56,124 nt of DNA from a virus. The stretch spans positions 1 to 56,124 of IMG/VR virus record IMGVR_UViG_3300047478_000286; one strand, 5' to 3'. The translations under genes and the position numbers were made by a program. Of the stretch, positions 54,933-56,124 are shown in pieces. Below the pieces are notes generated by a model, which saw nothing but the letters and a program-made list of their open reading frames with translations, ran no database searches and was not told the DNA's origin. How positions within the stretch are numbered: position 1 is the stretch's first letter; every line of letters starts with the position of its first letter.

Positions 54933-55146
54933 GCGCACACATATTGCTAATAAACTTTAAAAACGTCACTACGAGCTTAAAAACGCGCTTAAATTGCATG
55001 TTTTCAATTTATTCTAAGCGCTATTTACAAATTCCAGCAGAGACGGCTTAAATTTTAACCGTTTCTTGCCTATGTTTTGATTTAAGACTCAGCTAAAATG
55101 TTTGTTAAAATAAGTTTTTTTAAAAAACTATGTAACAATACTTTTG
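54933..55146. other. AT-rich non-coding stretch upstream of the structured RNA
   Basis: No credible frame. It holds AGTTTTTT-T-AAAAAACT, a perfect eight-base dyad at 55113-55129, and CTTAAAAACGCGCTTAAATT (54976-54995), similar to sequence at 41775-41800. It could contain the promoter of the RNA below or origin-like sequence; neither is provable by eye. Confidence 0.5.
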
Positions 55147-55530
55147 CTTTCTTGTTTTAAGAAAGCCGGTTCAGCATAACGGAGGGACGATACCGCTGGC
55201 GACTGAACTGGAAGTGCCACAAGTGAGACTCAAGGTGGCAACGTGGGCTTGATAATTTTGCTAGAGCGTGAGGGGTTTTAACCGTTTTCCGGTTAACGTA
55301 AGTCTGGCATTCCTCATTTTCAAAGCATGGCGGTTTTACCGTTACTGATTTTAGAAAATAGAGTTAAGGCGAATAGGTAAAAAAACAAGTAAGTTTTATT
55401 AAGAGTTTTCTCTTTTTTATTTGTTTTCCCTATGGGTCTTAACTTGTCCTATTTTCTAGCATGTCTTTTTTAAAAGCTATTTTTAAATTTATTTAATGTT
55501 TCGCAAGGCCCTTAATTGGGCTTTTTTGTT
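55147..55530 (+). ncRNA. Putative large structured RNA, terminator-ended
   Basis: Nested complementary segments. CTTTCTT/AAGAAAG (55147-55165). CCGGTTCAG (55166-55174) with CTGAACTGG (55203-55211). TGCCAC (55215-55220) with GTGGCA (55235-55240). TGAGG/CCTCA (55269-55273, 55312-55316) enclosing TTAACCG/CGGTTAA (55278-55296). A 107-base arm with TAGAAAATAG+AGTTAAG (55352-55368) opposite CTTAACT (55438-55444) and CTATTTTCTA (55449-55458), enclosing ATAGG/CCTAT, AAAACAA/TTGTTTT and AAGAG/CTCTT. A terminator ends it (55505-55530). Base composition is less AT-rich than the flanks in 55165-55300. It matches no RNA class I recognise; tRNA, tmRNA, 6S and RNase P are not apparent. Confidence 0.6.
55505..55528 (+). 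terminator. Rho-independent terminator of the putative RNA
   Basis: AAGGCCC (55505-55511), loop TTAATT, GGGCTTT (55518-55524) with one G-T pair, then TTT. Confidence 0.8.
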
Positions 55531-55743
55531 TCTTAAGCTCTAAAAAAATTGCGCCGCGCAAAGCTAAACTTTTTTAAACAAAACCTACATAGCAGATTCA
55601 AACAAACCCGGTTAATAGCTGTTGTCGTTTAGCTTGTGGAACAAATAAGCTTTTCTCAGGCTTACCCGTTGCAGCCAATGCTTGAGTTAGCCATTGACTA
55701 TGTTATATTTTCTTAACTTTAATTAACAAATGCCGGAACTAAT

Positions 55744-56055
55744 ATGAAAACCCAACAAGACAACTACAACGCAAGCTGTATAAAAATATTAAAGCCAGAA
55801 GAAGCCCAACAAAAATTCGGCTGGTTAATGGCACAAGAGCTGGCACAAAAATATTCAAAACCTTTAGAGTTCATTGAGCGTGGCATTGAGGCTTGTCGAA
55901 GGTCTTCCACTGCCATTGAGTTTTTTATTGCGCGTTACTTGGAAAAACAAGAAACACCACTACCACGTAATGAATTGTTAGAAGTGGCTTATTTAGAAGT
56001 CATGGCGGAACACAGAGAAGCGTTCCAAAAGTCAGGCCCAAAACGCTTAAATTAA
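55744..56055 (+). CDS. Hypothetical protein (103 aa)
   Basis: 103 residues, soluble, highly charged, helical throughout (EEAQQKFGWLMAQELAQKYS, RSSTAIEFFIARYLEKQE). No recognised motif; the helical make-up is compatible with a small regulator or RNA-binding protein. Preceded by TGCCGGAACTAAT (weak ribosome binding site) and by the non-coding region with the putative RNA, so it may be transcribed separately. Confidence 0.6.
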   Translation: MKTQQDNYNASCIKILKPEEAQQKFGWLMAQELAQKYSKPLEFIERGIEACRRSSTAIEFFIARYLEKQETPLPRNELLEVAYLEVMAEHREAFQKSGPKRLN

Positions 56056-56103
56056 AAAGCTGCAAATTTGCGTTCTAAGCGTCGAAAAAAACGAAGAGCT
56101 ACG

Positions 56104-56124
56104 ATGAAACGACTTAGAAAGAGA
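56104..56124 (+). CDS. Possible start of a gene running off the window
   Basis: ATG 56104 begins MKRLRKR and stays open to the last base; GAAGAGC lies nine bases upstream. Seven codons are too few for more than a suggestion. Confidence 0.25.

Noticed and set aside
54933-55743. tRNA, tmRNA, 6S RNA or RNase P RNA in the non-coding region
   Set aside because: No cloverleaf or CCA-type acceptor, no Ala-tRNA-like ends, and none of the hallmark conserved sequences of those RNAs were seen.

Overview
This window is a piece of a large, AT-rich genome of a lytic tailed dsDNA bacteriophage. Nearly every gene is on the + strand, and genes are packed head to tail with 1-4 base start/stop overlaps. The gene set is that of a self-sufficient virulent phage: its own replisome, recombination machinery and nucleotide metabolism. 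A lipoprotein signal and several Sec-type signal peptides point to a Gram-negative host. The host genus cannot be read from the sequence.

Layout. 1-3215: end of a structural module, with two tandem paralogues and a repeat-rich fibre-like protein. 3296-10287: PhoH-like ATPase, Hfq/Sm-like protein, DnaB-like helicase, DnaG-like primase and NAD-dependent DNA ligase. 10408-14744: a CobT-like (metallopeptidase-like plus VWA) and CobS-like (MoxR AAA+) pair. The CobT frame is broken by one stop codon, and a minus-strand HNH homing endonuclease sits between the two partners. 15333-22360: DNA polymerase III alpha carrying a C-terminal uracil-DNA-glycosylase-like domain, a coiled-coil protein, a gp32-like SSB, a 5'-3' exonuclease and RecA/UvsX. 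23310-29205: SbcD/SbcC (gp47/gp46-like) and a RuvC-like resolvase. 29252-32023: ribonucleotide reductase, with nrdA split into two overlapping frames, then nrdB. 32144-36384: small secreted, lipoprotein and membrane proteins, several as tandem duplicates. 37013-40697: phosphoesterase, thymidylate synthase, DHFR, NUDIX protein and a P-loop-like protein. 41099-43542: membrane proteins, coiled-coil proteins and a DnaQ-like exonuclease. 43620-46207: two large secreted proteins (right-handed beta-helix and DUF1996-like). 46368-54932: many small accessory genes. 54933-55743: an 811-base non-coding stretch containing a strongly structured, terminator-ended putative RNA. 55744-end: one further small gene.

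The most striking signal is regulatory. A dyad, ATAAGTA-N6-KACTTAT (K = T or G), occurs 20 times, essentially only between genes. It often supplies the stop codon of the upstream gene and often runs into a TATAAT-like -10. It marks the heads of most transcription units here and looks like a phage-specific promoter/operator. A second class, TAWAATATACAC, precedes cobT, the 18804 gene, 34592 and 46368. Two leaders (47559-47584 and 47852-47924) place the ribosome binding site inside inverted repeats; the second has a promoter-like sequence inside its loop, as in T4 genes whose translation depends on which promoter made the transcript.

Functionally, helicase, primase, DnaE, DnaQ, SSB and ligase would form the fork. 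RecA, SbcCD, RuvC-like and exonuclease proteins would serve recombination-dependent replication. RNR, TS, DHFR and NUDIX proteins would supply dNTPs. The secreted block probably acts on the host envelope or surface polysaccharide. No tRNA gene, CRISPR array, integrase, RNA polymerase, sliding clamp or lysis cassette was recognised.
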